A DNA stretch of 64,000 bases from Bacteroidales bacterium (lineage in GTDB: Bacteria > Bacteroidota > Bacteroidia > Bacteroidales > F082). Under the pieces are notes generated by a model that saw nothing but the letters and a program-made list of their open reading frames with translations, was not told the origin of the DNA and ran no database searches. A program made the position numbers and the translations under genes. The first letter of the stretch is position 1. The number at the start of each line of letters is the position of its first letter. Positions 1 through 8,324 of the stretch are shown here, piece after piece. The stretch covers positions 1 through 64,000 of the forward strand of contig JACCQN010000013.1 in the NCBI GenBank assembly GCA_015709215.1. Direction: 5' to 3'.

Positions 1-536
1 CTAAGGCCAAGATTAAAGGCAATCTGACGAGCCTGGAAACTCTGCAAACCCGTTTTAGGATTAATTTCTTCTGTGTATATTTGTTCGGGAGTTTCCTCAG
101 CTACTTTTTCAATATCCATTCCTCCACGTGGCGAATACATTATCATTTGGCGGCCTTTAGCACGGTTGAGGAGCATACTCACATAATATTCTTTTACTTC
201 AGACTGTCCTGGATAATAAATATTTTGTTCGATCAAAACCCTACGAACAAACTTACCTTCAGCGCTGGTTTGCGGCGTTACCAGCATCATCCCGATGATC
301 TGATCGGCATAGGTTTCAACTTCTTCAAGAGATTTGGCAATTTTAACGCCACCACCTTTTCCCCGCCCTCCGGCGTGAATCTGCGCCTTGACAGCCCAAC
401 GGTCAGAACCTGTTTTTTTCTGGATCTCTTTGGCAGCTTCTACTGCTTTTGCCGGCGAATCCGCAATAATACCCAATGGAACAGATACACCGTATCCGCT
501 TAATATTTGCTTCCCCTGAAACTCATGTAAATTCAT
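1..536 (-). CDS. sucC: Succinyl-CoA synthetase beta subunit (N-terminal part; runs off the window)
   Basis: Reading the minus strand from the ATG at 536 gives an open frame to the window edge, 178 codons, beginning MNLHEFQGKQILSGYGV, the classic start of the ATP-grasp beta subunit of ADP-forming succinyl-CoA synthetase. The glycine-rich stretch around residues 55-65 (AQIHAGGRGKGGGVK) is the nucleotide-binding lysine/glycine loop of this family. The enzyme makes succinate plus ATP or GTP from succinyl-CoA in the TCA cycle and works with an alpha subunit (SucD) that is not in the window. The C-terminal ligase domain lies beyond base 1. A TAnnTTTG box 35 bases upstream supports the chosen start. 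Identification is firm from the N-terminus alone. Confidence 0.95.
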   Translation of the reverse strand, partial: MNLHEFQGKQILSGYGVSVPLGIIADSPAKAVEAAKEIQKKTGSDRWAVKAQIHAGGRGKGGGVKIAKSLEEVETYADQIIGMMLVTPQTSAEGKFVRRVLIEQNIYYPGQSEVKEYYVSMLLNRAKGRQMIMYSPRGGMDIEKVAEETPEQIYTEEINPKTGLQSFQARQIAFNLGL

Positions 537-570
537 AATTCAACAGAAATTTTGATGATTTTTTGAAGCC

Positions 571-578
571 CAAAAATA
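571..578 (-). promoter_or_regulatory. Putative -7 box of sucC promoter
   Basis: Minus-strand TATTTTTG matches the Bacteroidota -7 consensus TAnnTTTG, 35 bases upstream of the sucC ATG. No convincing -33 TTTG was found at the usual spacing, so this rests on the -7 box and its position only. Confidence 0.4.
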
Positions 579-681
579 GGACTATTTAGCGAAAAGACCA
601 TCATAAAAACGTCAAAATATCAAACATATTCTCAAATCTGATTATAGCATTAAAAAGCTGTTACTATCAAACTGAAATCCT

Positions 682-689
682 TATTTTTG
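682..689 (+). promoter_or_regulatory. Putative -7 box of lolD promoter
   Basis: TATTTTTG matches TAnnTTTG and lies 18 bases before the ATG at 708. The longer reading frame could start at the TTG at 687, but that TTG is part of this box, so the box argues for the ATG. Confidence 0.45.
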
Positions 690-707
690 CCGACACATCC
701 AAAGCCC

Positions 708-1358
708 ATGATAGAAGCTATCCAGATAAGCAAATCTTTCGGAAAATTAGAGGTTCTCAAAGGCCTTGATTTAAAAGTAAATCAAGGAGAAGTAGTAAGT
801 ATTATGGGCCCTTCCGGCGCCGGAAAGTCCACTTTTTTGCAAATATTGGGAACAATAGAAATAGCTGATAGCGGAAAACTTTTGATTGAGGAAACTGAGG
901 TAAGCCGGCTTTCGCAAAAGGCTCTGGCAAAATTTCGTAACGATAAAATTGGCTTTGTTTTTCAGTTTCACCATCTTTTTCCCGAGTTTACAGCCCTCGA
1001 AAATATTTGTATCCCTGCTTTTATTGCAGGCAAAAGCCGCAAAGTTGCTTCCGATGCAGCAATGCATCTACTCAAGTTGCTGAAACTCGAGCAGCGTGCT
1101 GATCACAAACCGGCAGCCTTATCCGGAGGTGAGCAGCAACGTGTTGCCGTAGCCAGAGCTTTAATAAACAATCCTTCGGTTGTGCTTGCAGATGAACCAT
1201 CCGGAAACCTCGACAGTAATGCTGCAACACAATTGCATCAGCTTTTTTTTGAGCTACGTGATCAGTTTCATCAAACTTTTGTGATCGTAACACACAATCC
1301 CGAATTGGCCGGCATGGCCGATCGAAGTTATACTTTATCAGATGGTATCTGGCAATGA
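708..1358 (+). CDS. lolD: ABC transporter ATP-binding protein, LolD/MacB type
   Basis: 216-residue ATPase of the LolD/MacB/FtsE group, which powers type VII ABC systems such as lipoprotein release from the inner membrane. Visible motifs are Walker [10 protein letters not shown] (34-42), signature LSGGEQQR (138-145), Walker B VVLADEP (158-164) and the switch His (about 196). Length fits LolD. The start is taken at ATG 708 rather than TTG 687, which sits inside a promoter box. No LolC/LolE-like permease is adjacent; the next gene is a TPR protein 64 bases downstream, so the membrane partner must be elsewhere. The LolD assignment over MacB-type efflux ATPase is inferred from length and overall sequence, not from context. 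Confidence 0.85.
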   Translation: MIEAIQISKSFGKLEVLKGLDLKVNQGEVVSIMGPSGAGKSTFLQILGTIEIADSGKLLIEETEVSRLSQKALAKFRNDKIGFVFQFHHLFPEFTALENICIPAFIAGKSRKVASDAAMHLLKLLKLEQRADHKPAALSGGEQQRVAVARALINNPSVVLADEPSGNLDSNAATQLHQLFFELRDQFHQTFVIVTHNPELAGMADRSYTLSDGIWQ

Positions 1359-1422
1359 CCACAGCAAACAATAATACAACAACTTAACCGTTTCAATGAC
1401 ATTCGTTAAACCCAAATCAGTA

Positions 1423-4257
1423 ATGATCAGGAAGATTTTTACAATTTTTGTGACGCTATCCTTATGTATAAGTTTTTTGCCGCTCTCAGCACAAGAGTTG
1501 AGCCAATCCTTTGAATCCCTGATGCAGTCGGGAAACGCAAAATATGAAGCTGGAGATTTTATCAGTGCCAAAACCTATTTTGAAATGGCGCTCCAAAAGA
1601 AAAAAGAAGATCCGATTGCCCAACAGAAACTTAATGAAACTGTTGAGCAGATAAAAGGTCAGATGAAAAAGCAGGAAACTTTCTATCTGCGTTTGGATTT
1701 GGGCGATCGTTTGCTATCTGAAAATAAACTTCTGGATGCAAAAATTGCCTATGAGCAAGCTCTTGATATTTTTCCTGATGATAGATATACTTTAGCTCAA
1801 CTCAGTGGGATCAACAAAACACTGGAAGAAGAGGCACAAAAACTGGCTGAATATGATCAGGCACTAAAATTGGGGAACACTTTGCTTGATGAAGCAAATT
1901 ACGAAGCAGCAATTCTGCAGTTCGATCAGGCTCTTGCATTATACCCAACTCAGAAAGAACCAGCAGATTTAAAGGCTCAAGCTACTAATCTTCTTGAGCA
2001 AAGAAGAGTTCGTGAAACCAAAGCTGCCGAACTTACCGCTGAGGCAAATAATTTTATTCTCCGAAAAAATTACCAGCAAGCCCTAACAAAACTTCATGAA
2101 GCATTGGCACTTCTTCCTGAAGATGCGGATCTTCAGCAATTACTTGCAGAAACGCAGGGTCAGGCAGAAAAATTTCAACTGTTTAGCAGTACACTTGAGG
2201 ATGCCGATCGGTTGTACGGAAGTAAAAGTTTCGAACAGGCAAGAGCTAAATATGTTGAAGCCCTGGCTATTCAACCCGGCGAAGCTTATGCGAAAGACAT
2301 GATTCGGCGGATAGATGAAACGCTGCTAAGTGATGATTATCTGGCACAACAGGAATACAATGCTGCCATGGCTGAAGCCGGAAATTTTGAATCACAATCA
2401 GACTATAGGAACGCAATTGTATCTTATGAAAAAGCCCTGTCAATAAAGCCTGGTGATGAAGTTGCTCAAACAAAAATTACTGAACTACAATCCCAGCTGC
2501 TCAACCAAAACTACCAGAATGTATTAGCAACAGCCGCTGCCTTGCTTGAGCAAAATGAACTTCGGGAGGCCCGAGATAAATACGTGGAAGCATTTAATAT
2601 CAAGCCATCTGAGCCAGAGCCACAGCAAAAAATACAAGAAATTGATCAAATGATTGCCAGGGCTGAGGCCGCTGCCGAAAAGGAAAACGAATACAACAGA
2701 CTGATTGCACTCGCAGCCGAAGCCTATACCAATGAGCAATTAGCACAGGCATTGGATTACTATCAACAGGCCGCCGCCTTAAAACCGGATCAGAATAATA
2801 TTGTTTCAAAAATTGGCGAAATTAATAGTCTTTTAGGCGAAAAGGAAGCGATGCAAAAGCGTGAGGCAAATTACGAAAATCTGATTAAATCTGCCGATGA
2901 AGCTTTAGAGGAAAACCAATTACAGCAAGCACTCGCGAGCTACAATGAAGCATCTGCACTATTTGAAGACAGAAACTATCCTAAGGAACAAATTACGCTT
3001 ATCAATAAGAAGTTAGAAGCCCTCGCCGAAGCAGAAGCACTTGAACAACAGTATATTTCACTGATAAATTCAGGTGATGCTGCATTAGCTGCAGGTAAGG
3101 CTGTTGAGGCTAAAACAGCTTTTGAAGCTGCACTTGCCCTCAAACCAAATGAAGTTCATCCAAAAAATCAATTGGTAGAAGTAGAAAAGATGCTTACCGA
3201 CATAGCCAAAGCCGAAGCACTGGAAGAAGCATTTTCTGCAATACTTAAAACTGCCGACAGCTTATTTGCCGAAGCCAGCTGGAACGAAGCACGCACAGCC
3301 TATCAGGAAGCCGAAAGTCTGAAACCCGGCGATAATCACATTGCAGCTCAACTCAATGCGATCAATTTAAAAATGGAAGAAATGGCAGCAGAAGCCCAGC
3401 TTGAAGCACGTATCAGTGCGCTGCAAAAAACTGCCGATGAAGCTTTTGCCGCTGAACAATGGCAAAATGCTATTCAGGGATATAATGAAATTCTAAGCCT
3501 GAAAGCCAATCAGCCTCATGCAACGGATAGAATTGCAATGGCACAGTCAGCCCTGAAAGCCGAAGCTGAAGAACGCTTGCAACGCTTCAACGAAACGATC
3601 ATCGCCGGCGATGAATTTATGGAATCTAAATCTTATGCCGAAGCCGTTGAGCAATATAAACTTGCCAAAGGAATACTACCTGATAACGCAATTGCGGATA
3701 CAAAGATAAAATCTGCCGAAGAACTTCTGGAAGCAGAAATGATGAAGCTGCGAACAACTTATAATAAGTTGGTTCGCGAGGCTGATCAGCATTACAAAGC
3801 CAAAACTTATGATAAAGCTATTGAGCAATATACCAAAGCTGATCAACTAAAAACAGGGGATCCCTACCCTGCCGAAATGATTGCTTCTATTACCAGGCAA
3901 ATCCAGGAAAACAAGCTTGTTGAGCTTAACCTTAACCCTTTAGTTGTGAGCTCCGGACAAGCCAAACGCTTCGTGTTTGAACCTGTCAATATCGCCGAAC
4001 GAAGAACAAACTATATCCTGATAAAAGCCAGGAATACCGGCACAATTGGCTTCCCGTTAATTGTTGGATTTGGTAGTTCTTCAGGAAGAAATGGTGGTTT
4101 TGTACTACCTATCCCTGATGATGGCGAATGGCACGATTTCGTTGTGAGAATAGGTTCGCAATACAAATGGTTTAGTGAGGATAACAACTGGATCGAAGTT
4201 TTGCCCGAAAATGGCGAAATAGAGCTGGGTATTGCTCAAATTTCGAGAGGCTTCTAA
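1423..4257 (+). CDS. Large exported TPR-repeat protein
   Basis: About 944 residues if started at ATG 1423, which places a clean signal peptide at the very N-terminus (MIRKIFTIFVTLSLCISFLPLSAQ); the ATG at 1396 would add nine residues before it. From about residue 25 to 825 the protein is a long series of TPR-like units of roughly 70-80 residues with the recurring pattern YxxAIxxYxxALxLKPxDxxA followed by an acidic/glutamine-rich linker rich in EAEALEE. The last 120 residues are different: beta-rich and glycine/aromatic-rich, possibly a small globular beta-sandwich. Probably a periplasmic scaffold. The specific partner is unknown. It may be cotranscribed with lolD (64-base gap), but a functional link is only inferred. 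Confidence 0.75.
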   Translation: MIRKIFTIFVTLSLCISFLPLSAQELSQSFESLMQSGNAKYEAGDFISAKTYFEMALQKKKEDPIAQQKLNETVEQIKGQMKKQETFYLRLDLGDRLLSENKLLDAKIAYEQALDIFPDDRYTLAQLSGINKTLEEEAQKLAEYDQALKLGNTLLDEANYEAAILQFDQALALYPTQKEPADLKAQATNLLEQRRVRETKAAELTAEANNFILRKNYQQALTKLHEALALLPEDADLQQLLAETQGQAEKFQLFSSTLEDADRLYGSKSFEQARAKYVEALAIQPGEAYAKDMIRRIDETLLSDDYLAQQEYNAAMAEAGNFESQSDYRNAIVSYEKALSIKPGDEVAQTKITELQSQLLNQNYQNVLATAAALLEQNELREARDKYVEAFNIKPSEPEPQQKIQEIDQMIARAEAAAEKENEYNRLIALAAEAYTNEQLAQALDYYQQAAALKPDQNNIVSKIGEINSLLGEKEAMQKREANYENLIKSADEALEENQLQQALASYNEASALFEDRNYPKEQITLINKKLEALAEAEALEQQYISLINSGDAALAAGKAVEAKTAFEAALALKPNEVHPKNQLVEVEKMLTDIAKAEALEEAFSAILKTADSLFAEASWNEARTAYQEAESLKPGDNHIAAQLNAINLKMEEMAAEAQLEARISALQKTADEAFAAEQWQNAIQGYNEILSLKANQPHATDRIAMAQSALKAEAEERLQRFNETIIAGDEFMESKSYAEAVEQYKLAKGILPDNAIADTKIKSAEELLEAEMMKLRTTYNKLVREADQHYKAKTYDKAIEQYTKADQLKTGDPYPAEMIASITRQIQENKLVELNLNPLVVSSGQAKRFVFEPVNIAERRTNYILIKARNTGTIGFPLIVGFGSSSGRNGGFVLPIPDDGEWHDFVVRIGSQYKWFSEDNNWIEVLPENGEIELGIAQISRGF

Positions 4258-4287
4258 TTACCTTTCTAAAGGTTTGTATTAATTCCC

Positions 4288-4295
4288 TATTTTTG
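4288..4295 (+). promoter_or_regulatory. Putative -7 box for the class V aminotransferase gene
   Basis: TATTTTTG matches TAnnTTTG and lies 85 bases before the ATG at 4381. The implied leader contains a 32-codon open frame from ATG 4317 (start MKTKRFLRLSEDNW) that overlaps the start of the aminotransferase gene in another frame. Confidence 0.35.
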
Positions 4296-4380
4296 TTGAT
4301 TCCAAATTTTCTGGGCATGAAAACCAAAAGGTTTTTAAGGTTGTCTGAAGATAATTGGATCATTCTAACTAAAAATATTT

Positions 4381-5859
4381 ATGAACCCTCTCGAACAGCA
4401 CTTCGAATCTTTTAGAAAGAAAACGATCGGAAATGAGCTTGTTTTTAAGACACCCTATGGTCAGCAAAAAATGATCTATGCCGATTGGATTGCCAGCGGA
4501 AGATTATACCGTCCAATCGAAGATCAATTGCTGAATGTTTTTGGCCCCTATGTTGGTAATACGCATACCGAAACGAGCGAAACGGGCACTCTAATGACAA
4601 AAGCTTATCATCTGGCGCACAAAAAAATCAAACAACATGTTAATGCCGGGCCAAAAGACGTCATCATTACTGCTGGTTCGGGAATGACAACCGTCGTTAA
4701 TAAACTTCAGCGTATAATGGGATTAAAAAGCTGTGGATTGCTAAACAGGGGAGAATGTAACCAAAAATTGCAAGATCGCCCGGTCGTTTTCATTACACAT
4801 ATGGAGCATCATTCCAATCACACCAGCTGGATGGAAACCAATGTTGATGTAGTGGTTCTAAAACCAAACAAAGACTTGCTTATCGACCTGAATGAACTAC
4901 GTGAACAACTCGAAAAACATAAGGATCGACCGTTTAAAATTGGAGCATTTACAGCTTGTTCCAATGTAACAGGTATTGAAACGCCTTATCACGAAATGGC
5001 AAAAATCATGCACGAATATGGTGGAACAGCCTTTATCGATTTTGCTGCTTCTGCGCCTTACGTAGATATTGATATGCATCCGGCAGACGATGAAATGAAA
5101 AAGTTGGATGCTATATTTTTTAGTCCTCACAAATTTTTGGGAGGGCCGGGAAGCTCAGGTGTCTTGGTTTTCGATAGCAGCCTTTATAAAAATGCTACGC
5201 CCGATCATCCTGGAGGTGGAACGGTATATTGGACTAATCCGTGGGGCGAATACAAGTACATCGACGATATAGAACTTCGTGAAGATGGCGGTACACCTGG
5301 TTTTATGCAGGCTATTCGTACAGCTCTTGCTATCGAAGTAAAAAAGAAAATGGGCACTGAAAAAATACGTGAAAGAGAACATCAACTGGTATCAAAAGCC
5401 TTTGAAGCTTTCAGAAAAATTCCGGGAGTTCATATTTTAGCCGATAATGTTGAGGAACGTTTGGGTGTTTTATCGTTTTATATTGAAAATATTCACTTCA
5501 ACCTTGTAGTAAAACTCCTGAGCGACCGTTTTGGAATACAAGTGCGGGGCGGCTGTGCCTGTGCAGGTACTTACGGCCATTATCTTCTCGATGTAAGCCA
5601 TGACAAAAGCAGACAAATCACAGAGCTAATCAATCATGGCGATTTGTCTCAAAAGCCCGGGTGGATAAGGGCTTCTTTGCATCCAACAATGACTTGTGCA
5701 GAATTAGATTTAATGGTTGAAGCTGTTTCACAAATTGCCAAAAATGCTAAAGCCTGGGAACAAGATTATGTTTATAACCGTTTTACGAATGAATTCAGGC
5801 ATTATAGCGAACCGGAAGATAAAACCGTTTGGGTTGAAAAATGGTTTGAGCTAACATAA
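4381..5859 (+). CDS. Class V aminotransferase-fold PLP enzyme (cysteine desulfurase-like)
   Basis: 492-residue PLP enzyme of fold type I, class V, the group that includes cysteine desulfurases. Visible marks are the EHHSN motif (142-146) that stacks on the cofactor, Asp220 in AFIDFAAS, and the Schiff-base lysine in SPHKFLGG (Lys251). A cysteine-rich loop RGGCACAG near residue 385 sits where desulfurases carry the catalytic cysteine, but its form differs from SufS and IscS. It is also about 80 residues longer than SufS. No suf or isc genes flank it, so a role in Fe-S assembly is not supported by context; selenocysteine lyase-like or other class V reactions remain possible. Confidence 0.8.
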   Translation: MNPLEQHFESFRKKTIGNELVFKTPYGQQKMIYADWIASGRLYRPIEDQLLNVFGPYVGNTHTETSETGTLMTKAYHLAHKKIKQHVNAGPKDVIITAGSGMTTVVNKLQRIMGLKSCGLLNRGECNQKLQDRPVVFITHMEHHSNHTSWMETNVDVVVLKPNKDLLIDLNELREQLEKHKDRPFKIGAFTACSNVTGIETPYHEMAKIMHEYGGTAFIDFAASAPYVDIDMHPADDEMKKLDAIFFSPHKFLGGPGSSGVLVFDSSLYKNATPDHPGGGTVYWTNPWGEYKYIDDIELREDGGTPGFMQAIRTALAIEVKKKMGTEKIREREHQLVSKAFEAFRKIPGVHILADNVEERLGVLSFYIENIHFNLVVKLLSDRFGIQVRGGCACAGTYGHYLLDVSHDKSRQITELINHGDLSQKPGWIRASLHPTMTCAELDLMVEAVSQIAKNAKAWEQDYVYNRFTNEFRHYSEPEDKTVWVEKWFELT

Positions 5860-5874
5860 AAGCCTGAACCCTGT

Positions 5875-6042
5875 TCAGAATGGAACCGAATGAGGATAAA
5901 GATAGCGCACAATAAAAAACAGCAATAAGGCCATTATTCCAATTGCACCAAAAGTAAATCCGAGAACCTTTTTACGTTTGATAAAAAACCAGGTTGCCAA
6001 ACCAAAAAACAAAAGTGAAAGGATTAAAAGCTGAATTATCAT
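5875..6042 (-). CDS. Small two-helix membrane protein (55 aa), unknown
   Basis: A short frame on the minus strand, ATG at 6042, stop at 5875, encoding 55 residues. It holds two hydrophobic helices (about 2-20 and 28-46) joined by the basic turn IKRKKV, so both ends should face the same side, with the loop in the cytoplasm. It starts seven bases after the relA stop codon, in the same direction, suggesting it is the last gene of that transcript. It ends 16 bases from the convergent aminotransferase gene. I recognise no family. The clean hydrophobic pattern and gene packing make it a likely real gene; conservation was not tested. Confidence 0.6.
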   Translation of the reverse strand: MIIQLLILSLLFFGLATWFFIKRKKVLGFTFGAIGIMALLLFFIVRYLYPHSVPF

Positions 6043-6049
6043 TTTTTAT

Positions 6050-8266
6050 TTATTTAATTTGATCCACACGCTGAACACGTTCTATTCCTTGAATTTTACC
6101 TAAACGATAGATAAGTTGTTCTAAATGATCAGTATCCTTGATCTGAAGAACCAGCCTTCCGTCAAAACGACCGTCGCGCGTGTCGAATGAAATACTTCTC
6201 ATATTTACCTTCATGTCATTACTGATTACTTTAGTAATCTCACCAACAAGTCCGAGGGTATCTTTACCCCCAATACGCAATGCCGTCTGGAAGCCGGGAC
6301 TATCAATAGCTTCCTTCCATCTGACATGCATGATTCGATAAGGATAATTTTCCTTGAGCCGTTTCGAATTCGGACAGCCTGTCCGGTGAATCGTTATCCC
6401 GCCTCCTATCGTAACAAAACCAAAAACGCTATCACCTGGGATAGGATTACAACATTTGGCTAAACGATAATTCACATTGCTGATCGTATCATCAATAACC
6501 AGATAATCATTATTTTGTTGAACATCAGTTTGCTTTTTTGTTTCATCCGGTTGAATCTCTTGTGATTCAGCCCCAGGTTTTGCAGGCGGAACAACTTCTT
6601 CCTGCAAAATTTTTTTTATACCAATTAAATCTATTTTATCTGTAGCAATACCATGATAAAGCTCAATTGATGAAGCTGTTTTGTAATGTTTTACTAACTT
6701 ATTAACGATTTCATCAAAGTTTGAAATTTTCCAGTTTTTCAGTTTTCTGGACAGCATCGCCTTCCCTATCTCGGCTTCTTTGAGCTCTTCTTCTCTTAAA
6801 AAACGCTTGATTTTGGATCTGGCACGTTCAGTGACAACAAAATTCAACCAGTCAGCTTTCGGGCTTTGTTTCTTATTAGTAATAATTTCAACCTTGTCAC
6901 CATTCTGCAACACGTGCCTGATAGGAACAATACGATTATTTACTTTTGCCCCGTTACACGTTGCACCAACCTGTGTATGAACCTCATACGCAAAATCTAA
7001 AACAGTAGATCCTTTTGGCAGCTGCTTTAAGTCGCCATTAGGAGTAAAAATGAATATCTTATCAGAATGATACTTATTGGTGTTGCGATAGGAATAATCA
7101 AAATTGAGTTGCTCCGGATTCTCCAAAATATCCCTCACCTGATTTAGCCATTCTTCGGTATCCATTTTTCCGGATGAATCCTTGTATTGCCAATGAGCTG
7201 CCTGCCCTTTTTCTGCAATCTGATCCATTCGTTCAGTCCTTATCTGTACTTCAACCCATTTGCCATCAGCCATTTGTACTGTTGTGTGCAGTGATTCGTA
7301 ACCGGAAGCTTTTGGTGTGGTAATCCAATCGCGCAAACGTTTTGGGTTAGGTGGGTATAAATCTGTTACGATGGAGTAGATTCGCCAACAGTCTTCCTTT
7401 TCCTTTTTAAACTGGCTATTACTAATGATACGGATCGCAAAAATATCATAAACCTGCTCAAATTCAACATTTTGAGCTTGCATCTTGGCATAGATGGAAG
7501 GTATCGATTTAGTACGCCACTTAATTGTGCAATCGAAATGCTGTGCAAGTAACTCACGCTGAATAGGTTGAATAAATTCCTCCATCAACACTTCCTGTTT
7601 TGCCTTGGTAGCAGTAATCTTCTCGCTAATAGCCTGATAAATATCTGGGTGCTCGTAACGCATCACCCTTTCTTCAAACTCAGCTTTGATTAAATATAAT
7701 CCAAGCCTATGAGCGATCGGAATATAAAGATGCTTTACCTCATAATAATACATCTCAAGACGCTCCGCAACAGTGTCTTCAGGATTTCTAAGATCATAAA
7801 GTCGATGAGCTATCTTAAGCAAAATCACCCGAATATCCTCAATCAGACTTAAAAAAAGCTTTCTGAAATTATCTGACTGATACGATAGCCGCTCTGTCTG
7901 CAAGCTCGAAACCTTATTAAAGCCTTCAATAATCAAAGCTACACTACTGCCAAAACGAGATTCAATTTGTTGCAGGTTTAGTGTTGTCTTTTGATCCGTA
8001 CCATGAAGAAATGCAGCGATTACAGTAGTACTTCCCATACCCAATTCTTCTACAATAATCAGCGCAAGTTCACACAAATGGAGGATATAAGGCTTTCCAG
8101 ATAATGTTCGCCTGGTTTCATACAAACCACTGGCAAGGTTAAAAGCCTCATCTACCCGAAGCAGTCTTTCCTTGTCAGTAGTGGGTATGAGTAAAGTCTT
8201 AAGCTTTTCGTAAGCTGCCGCAATTTGTTGATTTTCTGCTGTATTCAACAAGGTAATATAAGGCAT
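6050..8266 (-). CDS. relA: RelA/SpoT-family (p)ppGpp synthetase with degenerate hydrolase domain
   Basis: 738 residues from ATG 8266; a TTG eight codons upstream lies inside a terminator hairpin and is unlikely. Domain order is HD (about 35-190), synthetase (about 230-345; RTKSIPSIYAKM, GYESLHTTV, EVQIRT), TGS (about 390-450), a linker with CCNP near 600, and ACT at the C-terminus. The synthetase motifs look intact, so it should make (p)ppGpp from ATP and GTP or GDP. The HD hydrolase motif HDxxED is replaced by HGTDQK (88-93), which loses the metal and catalytic acids, so this copy is predicted to be synthesis-only. A bifunctional Rel should exist elsewhere in the genome. Confidence 0.92.
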   Translation of the reverse strand: MPYITLLNTAENQQIAAAYEKLKTLLIPTTDKERLLRVDEAFNLASGLYETRRTLSGKPYILHLCELALIIVEELGMGSTTVIAAFLHGTDQKTTLNLQQIESRFGSSVALIIEGFNKVSSLQTERLSYQSDNFRKLFLSLIEDIRVILLKIAHRLYDLRNPEDTVAERLEMYYYEVKHLYIPIAHRLGLYLIKAEFEERVMRYEHPDIYQAISEKITATKAKQEVLMEEFIQPIQRELLAQHFDCTIKWRTKSIPSIYAKMQAQNVEFEQVYDIFAIRIISNSQFKKEKEDCWRIYSIVTDLYPPNPKRLRDWITTPKASGYESLHTTVQMADGKWVEVQIRTERMDQIAEKGQAAHWQYKDSSGKMDTEEWLNQVRDILENPEQLNFDYSYRNTNKYHSDKIFIFTPNGDLKQLPKGSTVLDFAYEVHTQVGATCNGAKVNNRIVPIRHVLQNGDKVEIITNKKQSPKADWLNFVVTERARSKIKRFLREEELKEAEIGKAMLSRKLKNWKISNFDEIVNKLVKHYKTASSIELYHGIATDKIDLIGIKKILQEEVVPPAKPGAESQEIQPDETKKQTDVQQNNDYLVIDDTISNVNYRLAKCCNPIPGDSVFGFVTIGGGITIHRTGCPNSKRLKENYPYRIMHVRWKEAIDSPGFQTALRIGGKDTLGLVGEITKVISNDMKVNMRSISFDTRDGRFDGRLVLQIKDTDHLEQLIYRLGKIQGIERVQRVDQIK

Positions 8267-8273
8267 TAAGTGA

Positions 8274-8310
8274 ATAAAAATGTTTCCCAAACTATCGAAA
8301 GGGAAACATT
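8274..8310 (-). terminator. Intrinsic terminator after floA, immediately before relA
   Basis: On the minus strand a perfect 10-bp stem (AATGTTTCCC / GGGAAACATT, arms 8301-8310 and 8279-8288, 12-base loop) is followed by TTTTTATT. It closes the clpS-nfeD-floA transcript. The relA ATG is only 12 bases past the stem, leaving little room for a separate relA promoter, so the element could also act as an attenuator for relA. Confidence 0.75.
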
Positions 8311-8324
8311 AACCTAATCAAGAA

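Noticed and set aside
81-503. 140-codon plus-strand frame at the left edge
   Set aside because: It is the antisense shadow of sucC and encodes no recognisable protein.
4260-4273. ACCTTT-CT-AAAGGT hairpin after the TPR gene as a terminator
   Set aside because: Stem of at most six pairs, loop too tight, and no clear T-tract follows.
5863-5878. CTGAA/TTCAG hairpin between the aminotransferase and the small membrane gene as bidirectional terminator
   Set aside because: Five-base stem without T-runs on either side.
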